Below, piece after piece: positions 16,985 through 26,337 of a stretch of DNA of 64,000 nucleotides. The notes beneath the pieces are model-generated. The model was given only the letters and a program-made list of their open reading frames with translations. It had not been told where the DNA came from and made no database searches. The stretch covers positions 62,001 to 126,000 of the forward strand of contig NZ_FOWC01000015.1 of NCBI RefSeq assembly GCF_900115345.1, given 5' to 3'. Positions within the stretch are counted from its first letter, which is position 1. The number at the start of each line of letters is the position of its first letter. This DNA is from Amycolatopsis rubida. Lineage in GTDB: Bacteria > Actinomycetota > Actinomycetes > Mycobacteriales > Pseudonocardiaceae. A program made the position numbers and the translations under genes.

Positions 16985-17640
16985 GTTTGAACACGATTCA
17001 GGAACGGAACTTCCGGTCATTGCGCGATGTGCGTGCGTCGGTGCGGGAGTTCCTGACCGGCGTCATCGGGGGAGGCCGACGCCGGGAAGTCCAATCTGCT
17101 GGGACATGATCAGGCTGGTGACCGATCCTCCTGACGGGCAACGAGACTGCTGCGAGGACCTCGACGACGTCGCACGGAGGCCGACGTGGTTCTCCGCATC
17201 GACCGAACCGCTGCGGCACGGCAGGTACAGCCGGGGCATCCTCGACGACATGACCTCAGTTCGCTATCGGATTTCTTACGCGCCGCCGGTCGGGACCGAG
17301 GTTCGGGGGAAGGCGCGGTGGATCGCCGGCGAGGGCCGGTCCACTGACCGCGCCCCGGAGCCAGAAGCCCGCGGCTGGCTTCGGCAGGTCTGCTTGCCGC
17401 CGTTGCGCGACGCGAGCTGAACTCCGGTTCGGGAACCCGGTTGCGTGTCATCGTTCAGTACCTGCTGTCCGATTTCGTCGGTGAGGTGCGCGACACGTCG
17501 GACGAGGTCAGGCTTCCGCGCCGGATGCTGTTCAGAGCCGTCCGCGCCTGTACTGCCGATTCCGCTTCGGCCACGCCGGCTTCGCTGGATCGCAGCCCTC
17601 ATCCCCGGCTTGATCCCGAACGTATCGGTCCGCCGAAAGC
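16985..17640 (+). pseudogene. Decayed OLD/RecF-like AAA ATPase
   Basis: Pieces of an ATP-dependent nuclease-type AAA protein can be read across shifting plus-strand frames. From 16987 one frame gives FRSLRDVRASVREFLTGVIG. A shift then gives EADAGKSNLLG, a damaged P-loop. Around 17250-17420 another frame gives VRYRISYAPPVGTEVRGKA and QVCLPPLRDA. After a further shift comes RELNSGSGTRLRVIVQYLL. These blocks occur in this order in OLD-family ATPases, in which the LPPLRDAQ element is typical. Frameshifts and large losses make it a dead gene, perhaps a former defence or repair gene. The end near 17640 is approximate. Confidence 0.55.
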
Positions 17641-17687
17641 AGGGACGACGTCCCGATCCCTTTCGCCGATACGGATCGTCCTGATGC

Positions 17688-18215
17688 CTAACGTGCTTCC
17701 GGGACGGTCGCGTCCTTGAGGAAGGCTGTCAACGCAGGCAGATCGACGGGTACACGGAGGTCCTTGCCTTCGCGTGCCCAGGCTTCGGTGTCGCGGACCC
17801 AGGCTTCGGTGACGGAGACGGCATACAGGTCACGCGCCGATGAGGGGCCGAAGTCTTCAAGTCCGACCATGACGTTCTCGCGCTGCCGGGCGTCGGGAAA
17901 CGCCTTCTCCCAGAATTCCCGGTGCAGCGCGGCGAGCTGATCGCGAGGAACGGGCTCGCAGGTCCCGCGAAGCTGCACTCCGTCGAGCTGGTCGTCGCGA
18001 ACCTGGTAACCGGTCGCGCTGACTGTGCTGTTCGCGCCGATGTGGATCGTGTGCCGGCTGGCGGGGTGGGAGCAGAACAGCAGGGTGGCGTCGTGGGCGA
18101 TGACGTGGTTGAGCGTAGCGCTCCACGGGCCGTCCTGGCCGGACGTGGCCAGCACAAGGAACGGGATCGTCTTGAGCAAAGTCGCGGCACGGCGCGCAGG
18201 ATCGTCGTTTGTCAT
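17688..18215 (-). CDS. Pyridoxamine 5'-phosphate oxidase-like (FMN/F420-binding split-barrel) protein
   Basis: A 175-residue split-barrel protein. The N-terminal part (IPFLVLATSGQDGPWSATLNHV, then LLFCSHPASRHTIHI) is typical of the PPOX-type flavin- or deazaflavin-binding family, and the C-terminus is a helical extension. Members reduce small molecules or simply bind cofactors. The specific role is unknown. The ATG is preceded by a strong GGAGGAA. The gene stands alone between two degraded regions, so no operon partner can be named. Confidence 0.75.
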   Translation of the reverse strand: MTNDDPARRAATLLKTIPFLVLATSGQDGPWSATLNHVIAHDATLLFCSHPASRHTIHIGANSTVSATGYQVRDDQLDGVQLRGTCEPVPRDQLAALHREFWEKAFPDARQRENVMVGLEDFGPSSARDLYAVSVTEAWVRDTEAWAREGKDLRVPVDLPALTAFLKDATVPEAR

Positions 18216-18775
18216 GGCATTCCTCCATCCGTTGACAGTCGTCGCTAAGCACGGGGATGCCGCGCCCGGCAGTCAGCGCCCGCAAGGTTGCTCATGGGGA
18301 TGACGCCAGTCCCGAGCCCCGCCGACGACTGCGGCAAGCTTGTCCGGGTCCGCATCGGGTTCGGACGCGTTGCCGTTGATCTTCTGGTGCGCCCGCGTGG
18401 CCGTGAACGACACGTTGGCACCGCGGGTAAGAGGCTTCGCGGCAGAAGCCGCAGGTACTGGCGTGCACCTCGACGCCATGCGTCGTGGCTGCCCGCTGGG
18501 GATCGGACTTGGTGTTGGTGCCAGAGCCGGTGAGAAGGTCGCGGCGTGCATGTCCTCCCCGATCGCGAGAGGCGGAGATTTCAGCCGCGCCGCGGATGTC
18601 GTCCGCGCGGGGTGTTCGCGCGTTGGTCGCGTGATCCTCTCGACCACTTTCGCCCGCCACGGTTGGCGTAGCTATGACGTCATCGGACTGCTTTGCGATG
18701 CGGAGAACAGGCGGTCTCGCGAGATCGCGGTGGAGCGCAGCGCTGTCTCGGGATGCGATCAGAGCGGTGCCGCGC
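18216..18775. other. Gene-poor stretch, possibly gene debris
   Basis: About 560 bases with no start-to-stop frame that looks like a protein. A minus-strand frame around 18290-18480 has mixed composition and may be a remnant, but I could not match it to a family. Confidence 0.3.
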
Positions 18776-21205
18776 TCAGGGGCGTAGTTCGTAGACGGCG
18801 CTTCTGGGGGTTTCGGCGACGCGTCGCCAGCGGGTGAATCCCGCTTGTTCGGCCAGTCCCCGCAGTTCTGCTTCGCCGGCGTGGTTGCCGAGTGCGAGCG
18901 GGCCGTCCTGTGCCGCGGCGGCGGGCAGGCACAGGGTGAACGACAGTGCCATGAACAGCCGCCCGATGGGGTGGGTGTTGGTGGCGGGGTCGGCTTCGGC
19001 GTTGGGTTCGACGAGCATCACGACGCCGTCGGGGCTGACGATGCCGCGTGCGGCGCGCAGCGCGGCCAAAGGGTCGCCCATGTCGTGGAGGCAGTTGAAG
19101 AAGGTGACGAGGTCGTAGCCGCCGCCGGGCGGGGGGCGGAGGTCGGCCGCGGCGGCGGTGTGGAAGCGGGCGCGGTCGGCGAGTCCGCGTTCGTCGGCGA
19201 CGATGCGGGCGTGGTCGACGGAGGGCTGGTGGTAGTCGTAGCCGTCGAAGGCGGCGTGCGGGTGCGCGGCGGCCATCAGCAGCGTCGAGTGGCCGATGCC
19301 GCAGCCGATGTCGGCGACCCGGCCGCCGGCGGCCAAGCGTTCCGTGACGCCGTCGAGGGCGGGCAGCCAGGAGGACACGATGTTGGCGTTGTAGGCGGGG
19401 CGGAAGAACCGCGCGATCGCGCGGAACATCTCCGGGGGGTAGTCGCCCCAGTCCACTCCGCCGCCGTCGCGCAGGCATCCGGCCAGCTGGTCCTCGACCC
19501 GGTACAGGGCCTGTACCGCGGCGAAGACGCCGATCCCGGCACCGGGCGCGTCCGGGTCCGCCAGGACCGCGGCGTGCTCGTCGGGGAGGACGTAGGTGCG
19601 TTCTCCGGCGGAGGTTTCGCTGTGCACGTAGCCCGCGCCGACTTGAGTGTGCAGCCATTCGGCGAGGTAGTTCTCCCGGGTCCCGGTGCGGGCGGCGAGC
19701 TCCGCCGCGGTCAGCGGGCCGGCGCCGGCCATCGCCCGGTACAGGCCGAGCCGGTCGCCGACGGACACCGCGACGCCGGTGATCGCGGTGGCCGCGTCGC
19801 CGAACACCCGGTCCAGGAACGGCATCGCCGGGGCGTCCGGCCGCGCGGCGGGCTTCGGCGCGGGCAGGGCGTGGATCGCGGGCTCGGCCAGTTCCGCCAG
19901 TGCCTCGGCGAAGAGATCGACCTCCCGCTCGGTGTTGTAGACGTAGAAGGACACGCGGGTGGTCGCGGGCAAGCCGAACCGGACGCAGGCCGGTCTGGCG
20001 CACAGGTGGCCGACGCGGATCGCGATGCCGCGCTTGTCGAGGTGCGCGCCGATCTCGTCGGGAAAGCGGTCGGCGAGCGAGAAGGAGATCGCCGCTCCGC
20101 GGTCCTGCGTGGTGGCGGGACCGACGATCCGCACCCCCGGGATCGAGGCGAGCGCGTCGAGCGCGCGGGCGGTCAGATTCGCGCAGTGCGCCGCGATGTT
20201 CTGCCTGCCGAGGCCGCCGAGGTAGTCGCAGGCGGCCGCCAGCCCGACGGTCTGCGCGATCACCGGGGTGCCGGCCTCGAAGCGGTACGGCGGCTGCGCG
20301 TACGTCGAGCTGTCCATCGCGACCTGGTCGTTCATCTCGCCCCCGGTCTGGAACGGCGGCAGCGTCCGCAGGAGGTCGCGGCGGCCCCACAGCACGCCGA
20401 CCCCGGTCGGGCCGCACATCTTGTGACCGGAGAACGCGAGGAAGTCCACTCCCAGCGCGGCGACGTCCACCGGCATATGCGGCACCGACTGGCACGCGTC
20501 CAGCACGGTCAGCGCCCCCACCTCCCGCGCCCGCGCCACCAGCGTCCCGACCGGGTTCACCGTTCCGTACACATTGGACTGATGGGTGAACGCGAACACC
20601 TTGGTCCGCTCGTTCACCACCTCCGCGAGGTCGCCGAGGTCCAGCCGCCCGTCCGGGGTGATGGTGAGCCAGGCCAGCTCCGCACCGGTCTGGCGGCACA
20701 ACTGCTGCCACGGCATGAGGTTCGAGTGGTGCTCCATCTCCGTGACCACGACGCGGTCGCCGGGCCCCAAGGCCAGCGAACGCAGCTCCGGCTCCGCCCA
20801 GCTCGCGTTCCCCAGCGCGTACGCGACGAGGTTCAGGGCCTCGGACGCGTTCTTCGTCAGGACAACGTCCTCCGGCGCCGCGCCGACGAACCCGGCGATC
20901 CGCCTCCTGCCGCCCTCAAGCAGTTCGGTCGCCTCCCGTCCCAGCTCGTGATAGCTGCGGTGCACGTTGGCGTTGTGCAGCCGATAGTAGTCCGACTCCG
21001 CCTCCAGCACGGCCCGCGGTTTCTGCGAGGTCGCGGCGCTGTCCAGGTAGACCAGCGGCCGCCCGCCGTTCACCTTTCGCGCCAGGATGGGAAAATCCGC
21101 GCGCACGCGGTCCACGTCGTAACCCGGCCCGCCCGGACCTGCCGCAGCCGGGACCGCGACGCCGTGCGCGGCGCATTCACAAGCAGGTTCCGCGGCGATC
21201 GTCAT
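18776..21205 (-). CDS. Cysteine desulfurase (SufS-like) fused to a SAM-dependent methyltransferase
   Basis: An 809-residue two-domain enzyme. Residues about 28-440 are a SufS/CsdA-type class V aminotransferase: the PLP lysine is Lys262 in FSGHKMCGPTGVG, and the persulfide-forming cysteine is Cys402 in RVGHLCARPAC. Residues about 460-809 are an Rv2258c-like methyltransferase with a winged-helix head (LTAAELAARTGTRENYL) and SAM motif ADIGCGIGHST at 631-641. Both active sites look intact. No other suf or isc gene lies nearby, so this is not housekeeping Fe-S assembly. Persulfide generation joined to methyl transfer suggests sulfur incorporation or methylthio formation in a secondary metabolite. 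The ATG at 21205 follows GGAGG; the frame is open further upstream, but without a ribosome site. Confidence 0.85.
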   Translation of the reverse strand: MTIAAEPACECAAHGVAVPAAAGPGGPGYDVDRVRADFPILARKVNGGRPLVYLDSAATSQKPRAVLEAESDYYRLHNANVHRSYHELGREATELLEGGRRRIAGFVGAAPEDVVLTKNASEALNLVAYALGNASWAEPELRSLALGPGDRVVVTEMEHHSNLMPWQQLCRQTGAELAWLTITPDGRLDLGDLAEVVNERTKVFAFTHQSNVYGTVNPVGTLVARAREVGALTVLDACQSVPHMPVDVAALGVDFLAFSGHKMCGPTGVGVLWGRRDLLRTLPPFQTGGEMNDQVAMDSSTYAQPPYRFEAGTPVIAQTVGLAAACDYLGGLGRQNIAAHCANLTARALDALASIPGVRIVGPATTQDRGAAISFSLADRFPDEIGAHLDKRGIAIRVGHLCARPACVRFGLPATTRVSFYVYNTEREVDLFAEALAELAEPAIHALPAPKPAARPDAPAMPFLDRVFGDAATAITGVAVSVGDRLGLYRAMAGAGPLTAAELAARTGTRENYLAEWLHTQVGAGYVHSETSAGERTYVLPDEHAAVLADPDAPGAGIGVFAAVQALYRVEDQLAGCLRDGGGVDWGDYPPEMFRAIARFFRPAYNANIVSSWLPALDGVTERLAAGGRVADIGCGIGHSTLLMAAAHPHAAFDGYDYHQPSVDHARIVADERGLADRARFHTAAAADLRPPPGGGYDLVTFFNCLHDMGDPLAALRAARGIVSPDGVVMLVEPNAEADPATNTHPIGRLFMALSFTLCLPAAAAQDGPLALGNHAGEAELRGLAEQAGFTRWRRVAETPRSAVYELRP

Positions 21206-21787
21206 TCGCGTACCTCCACAAAACTGTTCGGGGAAATCTGTCCGCTGCCAGAATTTCGCGGCCGTAGAATCGCCGCGCGTTATTTCCAGGCGCACGTTTC
21301 GGCGATGTCCAGAACGGCCCGGCGGAAACGTCGCGAAATGTGGCAATAATCCACGCCGGCCGGGACGAGATGTCGCGATGCGTCTGATTCTGCGACAGCA
21401 GGCCGGTCGCGACAATCGTCCGTTTCAGTGACTTCGCCTCCGATCTCGACCCGTTGCCTCGGCCTGCGGAAACAACCGGGACCGTGCCGGCGGGCGTGCC
21501 GCGGGCCGCGCGCCGGTGCGGAGTTTCATCGCCGCGGCCGTTTCGTGGAATATTCTTGCGAATGTCGATCACGGTGCCTCTTGGCGTTGATCGGGTTGAT
21601 CGATGGCCGCCTTCGGCCGGCTTGTGGACGGCGAGAGACCCTTTTGGTCGACGCGGTGCGGTGACCGATGCTGGAAAATGAGCGAAGGGGATAGGCCTGG
21701 AGTGGCCTCGGGAATCAGTTCCCGGGAGCCGGGCGGATTGTGCCAATGGCGCGACGGGCAATGGTTCGGCGGAGGGAGACTCTGGTT
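21206..21787. promoter_or_regulatory. Divergent intergenic region between desulfurase-methyltransferase and XRE regulator
   Basis: A 582-base region, less GC-rich than the genes beside it, that must hold promoters for both genes. No confident hexamers, operator palindrome or riboswitch fold was recognised. Confidence 0.4.
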
Positions 21788-23119
21788 GTGTCGGCGCCGG
21801 GAGGCAGGATTTCGAACCACGCTCTTCGGAAAGCGCTCGACGAGTGCCGCTGGAACGGACCCGCGTTCGCGAACGAGGTGAACAGGATCGGCCGCGAGAT
21901 GGGCCTCGACCTGCACTACGCCCGGCCTTCGGTGTCTCAGTGGCTGGGGGGAGTGCGTCCCCGGCCGCCGGTGCCCGAGGTCATCGCCGAGGCGATCTCC
22001 CGGCGGCTCGGGCGCAGGGTCACTGCCGAGGAGACGGGCTTCGGCGTCCCCGGCCCCAGGCGCGGCGGTTACGACCTGGGGGAGGAGCGGCCCGGCGGGC
22101 CGGCCTGGCCGCCGAAGAGCCCCGTTCCCTATTCCCTCGACGCCCTCGCCGCGGTGCCGGACCTCTCCGGCCTGGGATTCGGGAGCGCGCGAGAGCGCGG
22201 ATCCGCACTGGCCGCCCGCGATGTGCGCTCGGTCGCGACGATGACGGAAATGTTCGCGTGCACTGTCGCCCAGTTCGGAGCCAGTCCTGCGCGCAAGGCT
22301 ATGCAGTCCTACATCGATACGAAGTTGCGTCCCCTCCTGCTGCGGCCGGCGAAGCCCGGAGTCCGGTGGGAGTTGCTGAACACGGCCACGCGCATGGTCC
22401 GGGTCTGCGGTTACGCCCACTACGACGACGAGGCCCACGGCAACGCCCAGTGCTATTACCTGCTCAGCGCTTCCGCGGCGATCGCCATCAGCGACACCGA
22501 TGCCGTGGCGCGGGTGCTGCGGCTGCTCAGCATGCAGGCGAGGGAGCTCGGACACGCCGCCCCCGCCACCCGGCTGGCGCGCCTCGCGCTGGAACACGGC
22601 CGCAACTCGGGCACCGGGATGCGCGCGCTGCTGCACGGGCAGCTGTCGGCCGCGGCGGCGACCGCGGCCGACGGGAAGACTGCCGACCGCCACCTGCGGA
22701 CGGCGAAAAAGCTGGCCGGGGAACCGGATGGGCGGACGTGGCCGGGCGTGCTCACCGGAGCGTACGTCTCGTACTACGAGGCGGTGACCGCGAGCCATCG
22801 CGGCGACCGGACACGGGCCATCACTGCGCTGGCCGAGGGCGTGCGCCGATGTCCGGCCGATTTCGCCCGGCTGCGTGTGATCATGCTCGCCCGGCTCGCG
22901 GAACTCCAAGCGCGCGAAGGTCGCCTGACGGCGGCCTGCCGGACCTGGAGCCAGTTTCTCAGCCAGAGCGAAGCTTTCCGCTCGGCGAGCATCGACACCG
23001 CGGTACGCAGGGCGAAGGCGATCCTGCACCCCTACCGTTATCACGAAACGGCGGCCGAGATCCTGGCACAGATCGCGCACCGGCACAGACACGACCGGGT
23101 CCTTCCCGAGACCATCTGA
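21788..23119 (+). CDS. XRE-family transcriptional regulator with helical-repeat C-terminal region
   Basis: A 443-residue regulator of a kind common in actinomycete secondary-metabolite loci. The N-terminal helix-turn-helix (residues about 10-70) reads ALRKALDECRWNGPAFANEV followed by SVSQWLGGVRPRPPVPEVIAEAI. The remainder is alpha-helical with TPR-like spacing (ATRLARLALEHGRNSG, then KTADRHLRTAKKLAGEP), suiting ligand or peptide sensing. GTG at 21788 is chosen because GGAGGGAG lies nine bases before it; two ATGs 36-48 bases upstream in frame lack such a site. It is probably the pathway-specific regulator of the surrounding cluster. Confidence 0.82.
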   Translation: MSAPGGRISNHALRKALDECRWNGPAFANEVNRIGREMGLDLHYARPSVSQWLGGVRPRPPVPEVIAEAISRRLGRRVTAEETGFGVPGPRRGGYDLGEERPGGPAWPPKSPVPYSLDALAAVPDLSGLGFGSARERGSALAARDVRSVATMTEMFACTVAQFGASPARKAMQSYIDTKLRPLLLRPAKPGVRWELLNTATRMVRVCGYAHYDDEAHGNAQCYYLLSASAAIAISDTDAVARVLRLLSMQARELGHAAPATRLARLALEHGRNSGTGMRALLHGQLSAAAATAADGKTADRHLRTAKKLAGEPDGRTWPGVLTGAYVSYYEAVTASHRGDRTRAITALAEGVRRCPADFARLRVIMLARLAELQAREGRLTAACRTWSQFLSQSEAFRSASIDTAVRRAKAILHPYRYHETAAEILAQIAHRHRHDRVLPETI

Positions 23120-23933
23120 ACCGAGGACCGGACCATGCGCCTCGCCGAGCAGGCCACCGCTTTCAACGACTGCGGCGAATCGAGGATCGTGCCATGCCGA
23201 AGGCGAGGGCTCGACGCCTGAATCGCGTCCTCGGCCGAGGAGGGAAACGCGCCCCGATTCGCGGTTCCGGCCGAAGGGCGACCGATTGCCCTGCTCGCAT
23301 CCGGCGCCCCGATGACGCGGGCGGCCTGGCGGCGGCCGTCGGGCTTTGCCCGGAGACGGAGTCCGTTCGGCGGCGGCACACTGTGCGAGGGACCGGTGCG
23401 ATGGGGTGAACGTCGGGATGTCACGCGGCGGGGCCCACCGGAGGTCTGCCCGGCGGCGGAACGGCCTCGGCGCGCTGCTGCGCTGAACGGGGGCGGGCAT
23501 CGGGGTGGCCCCAGCTTGTCCGAGCCCGGTCAGCCGTGTGCCGCACCGGGGCGGAAAACCGGGCCACCGTGGACGGTGCCTGCTCATCCTGCGGAGCGAG
23601 GCAGCGCTGCTCGTTCGCTGTCGGCCCCGGCCAGGTCGTCGCCTGCGCCCGCGACCGCGGCGCGCACCGGACGGAGACTCGTTGGTGCCGAAGGCATCCG
23701 AGCGGCTATCGCCAGCCGGGGTGTCGCTCCGGCCCCGGTGCCTGCCGCCGGGTCGTTGAAGGCTGCTTCGCCCTGCCGCCGGTTCCGGAGGTCGCGGTTC
23801 TGCCGGGACCACCGGGTAACGTCCGGTCTGGGTCGCACCGCCTGCCGTCACCGGCTCAGCACCTGTTCGGCCGCTGGCGGTCCTAAGTGGACTTGATTGG
23901 CGGTGATCGGTCCCTCCGCAGAGCGGAGAACCG
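23120..23933. other. Long gene-poor stretch between regulator and CDPS gene
   Basis: More than 800 bases, convergent between two genes. Open frames exist on both strands because of the high GC content, but none has start signals or family resemblance. Nothing further is recognised. Confidence 0.4.
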
Positions 23934-24629
23934 TCAGGAGGGTGGACGGCGCAGGCTCGCGTAGCCTTGTTTTTCGGACGGGCGCCAGCTCAGCTTGCCT
24001 TCGTACAGCGGGGCGATGAATTCCATGACATGCCGGTAGCAGGTGACCGAGCTGTCGTGGCCGAGCATGTCCGCGGTGTTGGTCATGACCGCCGCTTCGC
24101 TGACGTAGTAGCCGATGGTGGCCTCCAGCTCGGCTTCCGTGGGCTGCCTGCTCTGGTCGACCCGCCGCAGGACACGGCGGGAGATGTTCAGGCACGCGTC
24201 CCGGAAGACGTTGTCGTGCTCGGCCTTCTCGCGGATGACGGCGGTGATCTCGTCGTGAGGCGTCCCGCCGCGGAAGTCGTCGAAGGTGAGCAGATGGGCC
24301 TGCGCGGTCAGCCGGGGGACCCCGATCCGGTCGAACGCGCGCAGTGTCCTGCCTCGCAGCATCGACAGGTTCTTGCGCACTTTGGCGAGAGCGCGTTGCT
24401 GGTCGTATCCGGCGGCTTCCAGCAGGCTCCGCATCTGCTCGCCGGGGGTCACCACGTCGAACGTCCGGAACCGGTCGTGCATGGCGGCGACGCTGAAATC
24501 GATGACTTCCTGGCTGAAATAGCTGTTGAACATGCTGAGCGCGAGCAGCCCGTGCTCAGCCTTGTCCAGCAGCCGCGCGCTTTTCTGATCGATCGGGACG
24601 AAGTGGTCGCCGTACTCGCCAGTTCGCAT
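23934..24629 (-). CDS. tRNA-dependent cyclodipeptide synthase (CDPS)
   Basis: A 231-residue enzyme that should take two aminoacyl-tRNAs and release a cyclic dipeptide (diketopiperazine). Compared with AlbC from memory, the order of motifs is conserved. LALSMFNSYFSQ supplies the covalent nucleophile Ser32 and Asn35 (AlbC Ser37/Asn40). YYVSEAAV supplies Tyr174 and Glu178 (Tyr178/Glu182). SSVTCYRH supplies Tyr198 (Tyr202). The residue after that Tyr is Arg199, where the two known subfamilies have His (NYH) or Pro (XYP), so product specificity cannot be transferred. The basic helix DQQRALAKVRKNLSMLRGR should bind tRNA. The gene lies 39 bases behind a luciferase-like monooxygenase in one operon. 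Confidence 0.85.
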   Translation of the reverse strand: MRTGEYGDHFVPIDQKSARLLDKAEHGLLALSMFNSYFSQEVIDFSVAAMHDRFRTFDVVTPGEQMRSLLEAAGYDQQRALAKVRKNLSMLRGRTLRAFDRIGVPRLTAQAHLLTFDDFRGGTPHDEITAVIREKAEHDNVFRDACLNISRRVLRRVDQSRQPTEAELEATIGYYVSEAAVMTNTADMLGHDSSVTCYRHVMEFIAPLYEGKLSWRPSEKQGYASLRRPPS

Positions 24630-24668
24630 GAGGTGCCGCCTCTCCGGCAGTGAAGCTGCCCGGTCTCG

Positions 24669-25976
24669 TCAGGTGCGTTCGCGTCTCGACGCGCTGGGAC
24701 CGCCGGGCCGGGCCGGTACGGGCAGCGCGCCGCCGATCCCGCTGTCCGGGGGAAGACGCTGGTCGTGCTGCCCGGCGTCCTCCCGGTGCTCCGGTGCCCG
24801 CACCACCGGGATGTCCTCCTCGCGGAGCGGACGCAGGGCCCGTGCGCGACGGGCCTCGGCCGCCGCCACGTACGGCGCGAGCCGGTCGTCTTTGCCCGCT
24901 CGGGCGCCGGCGTCACGTTCGCGGAACGCGGGCGCGATCTCGGTGCCGAACAGTTCCAGCGCTTGGCAAATGTGGTCGTGCCGCGTCCGCCCCACCGCCT
25001 GGATGAAGATGACCTGGTCGAGTCCGGCTCGTTCGTAACCCGCGAGCAGCCCACGCACCTCAGCGGGGGTGCCGATGATTCCCTGCTCGGGGTGAAAGGG
25101 GATGCCGGTCTCCTCCCGCTGGAATGCCGACCACACATCCGTGCGTCCTGGGCGGTGGTGCCCGGACGCCCAGATGCGGCCCAAGCTGTAGCCGAAGTAC
25201 CGCAGCCCCGGGGCGATCCGCGCGATCGCCTCTTCCCCGTCGTGGTGCACCGAGAACCCGAAGAGCGCGGCGACGTTCGCGTTCACGGTGTGTCCGATGG
25301 GCACGCACTTGCCGGACCTGATGATGTCGTAGTACTCGGCGACCCACGTCTTCGCCTCTTCCGGCTCGACGAATCCGAAGACCAGCGCTCCCATGCCGTT
25401 TCGGGCTGCCCGGAGAATGGACTCGCGCCGTGCGCAGGCGAGCCACATCGGCGGGTGCGGCCGCTGCAGCGGCTTCGGCACGATGTTGCGGCACGGCATG
25501 CTGAAGTAGTCGCCTTCGTGCCCGGGATAAGGGGTCAGCGCGAGCATGTCGGCCGCGGCCTGGGCGCCTTCCTGCCACATGGCCCGCTTCTCGTCGTAGG
25601 GCATCCCGAAACCGCCGAGTTCGAGTGCCGTGGCCGCTTCACCGGTGCCCCATTCGACCCGGCCCCCGCTCAGCACGTCCAGCGTCGCGATCCGCTCGGC
25701 CACCCGCGCGGGGTGGTTGATCCGGGGCGAGGTGAGGCAGACGCCGTGGCCGAGCCGGATGTCGCGGGTGCGCTGGGAAGCGGCGGCGAGCAGCACCTCC
25801 GGCGCGGAGCAGTGGGAGTACTCCTCAAGGAAGTGGTGTTCGACGGCCCAGGCATGATCGATGCCGATCCGGTCGGCGAGTTCGATCTGTTCCAGCGCCT
25901 CGGCGAACATCCGCTGGTCGCTGTCCGGGCTCCACGGCCGCGGAGCCTGCAGCTCGTACAACACCCCGAACTTCAT
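24669..25976 (-). CDS. LLM-class (luciferase-like) flavin-dependent monooxygenase
   Basis: A 435-residue bacterial-luciferase-fold oxidoreductase that uses FMNH2 (or F420). The start region MKFGVLYELQ, the block AWAVEHHFLEEYSHCSAPEVLLAAAS and LDVLSGGRVEWGTGE are typical of the alkanal-type group. The last 60 residues are Arg/Pro-rich, probably disordered, and longer than in relatives. The ATG follows GGAGGAAGA. Its position ahead of the CDPS gene on one transcript suggests hydroxylation or N-oxidation of the cyclodipeptide. A RibB-like gene sits divergently, which could raise flavin supply. The family is firm; the substrate is inferred. Confidence 0.88.
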   Translation of the reverse strand: MKFGVLYELQAPRPWSPDSDQRMFAEALEQIELADRIGIDHAWAVEHHFLEEYSHCSAPEVLLAAASQRTRDIRLGHGVCLTSPRINHPARVAERIATLDVLSGGRVEWGTGEAATALELGGFGMPYDEKRAMWQEGAQAAADMLALTPYPGHEGDYFSMPCRNIVPKPLQRPHPPMWLACARRESILRAARNGMGALVFGFVEPEEAKTWVAEYYDIIRSGKCVPIGHTVNANVAALFGFSVHHDGEEAIARIAPGLRYFGYSLGRIWASGHHRPGRTDVWSAFQREETGIPFHPEQGIIGTPAEVRGLLAGYERAGLDQVIFIQAVGRTRHDHICQALELFGTEIAPAFRERDAGARAGKDDRLAPYVAAAEARRARALRPLREEDIPVVRAPEHREDAGQHDQRLPPDSGIGGALPVPARPGGPSASRRERT

Positions 25977-26337
25977 GGCAGCTCTTCCTCCCGGACAGTC
26001 GTCCCGTTCGACGGTTCAGGCTACGAGGCTCTCAGCCCGGTGGAGCCGGGGTAAGTACGCACGGGGAAAAGGCTGTTGAGCGTCGCGACGCGTTAAACCG
26101 GGCAGGCGGGCGGAGACATCAGGTTCTGTTTCGTGGCCGGAAAGGGAGCCGTCACCAGTCAGGCGATCAGGACATGCCGGCCGCTTTGCCCGGCACCCGG
26201 TCGCCGCCCTCTCCGCGCCGGGAGAACAGAATGAACAGGCAGCGCCGCTTAACGGCCTGATGAGGTGAACGGCTTGTAGCCGTGGAGACACCGCGACGAC
26301 GCTGGATGTTCCACACCGGCGTTCAAGGGAGACCATC
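25977..26337. promoter_or_regulatory. Divergent intergenic region between monooxygenase and ribB-like genes
   Basis: A 361-base region expected to hold two promoters. I looked for an FMN riboswitch ahead of the ribB-like gene and did not see its conserved blocks. AAGGGAGACC upstream of the ATG at 26338 is the ribosome site. Confidence 0.4.

Noticed and set aside
18776..21205. Housekeeping SUF Fe-S assembly desulfurase
   Set aside because: No sufB, C, D, U or R genes are adjacent and the protein carries a fused methyltransferase, unlike the housekeeping enzyme.
18845..21349. Open frame of more than 800 codons on the plus strand opposite the desulfurase-methyltransferase gene
   Set aside because: It has the Gly/Arg/Val/Asp-repetitive composition of an antisense shadow in GC-rich DNA, no start signal and no family motif; the minus-strand product has clear catalytic motifs.
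25977..26337. FMN riboswitch ahead of the ribB-like gene
   Set aside because: The conserved RFN blocks were not found on the plus strand, so no riboswitch is claimed.
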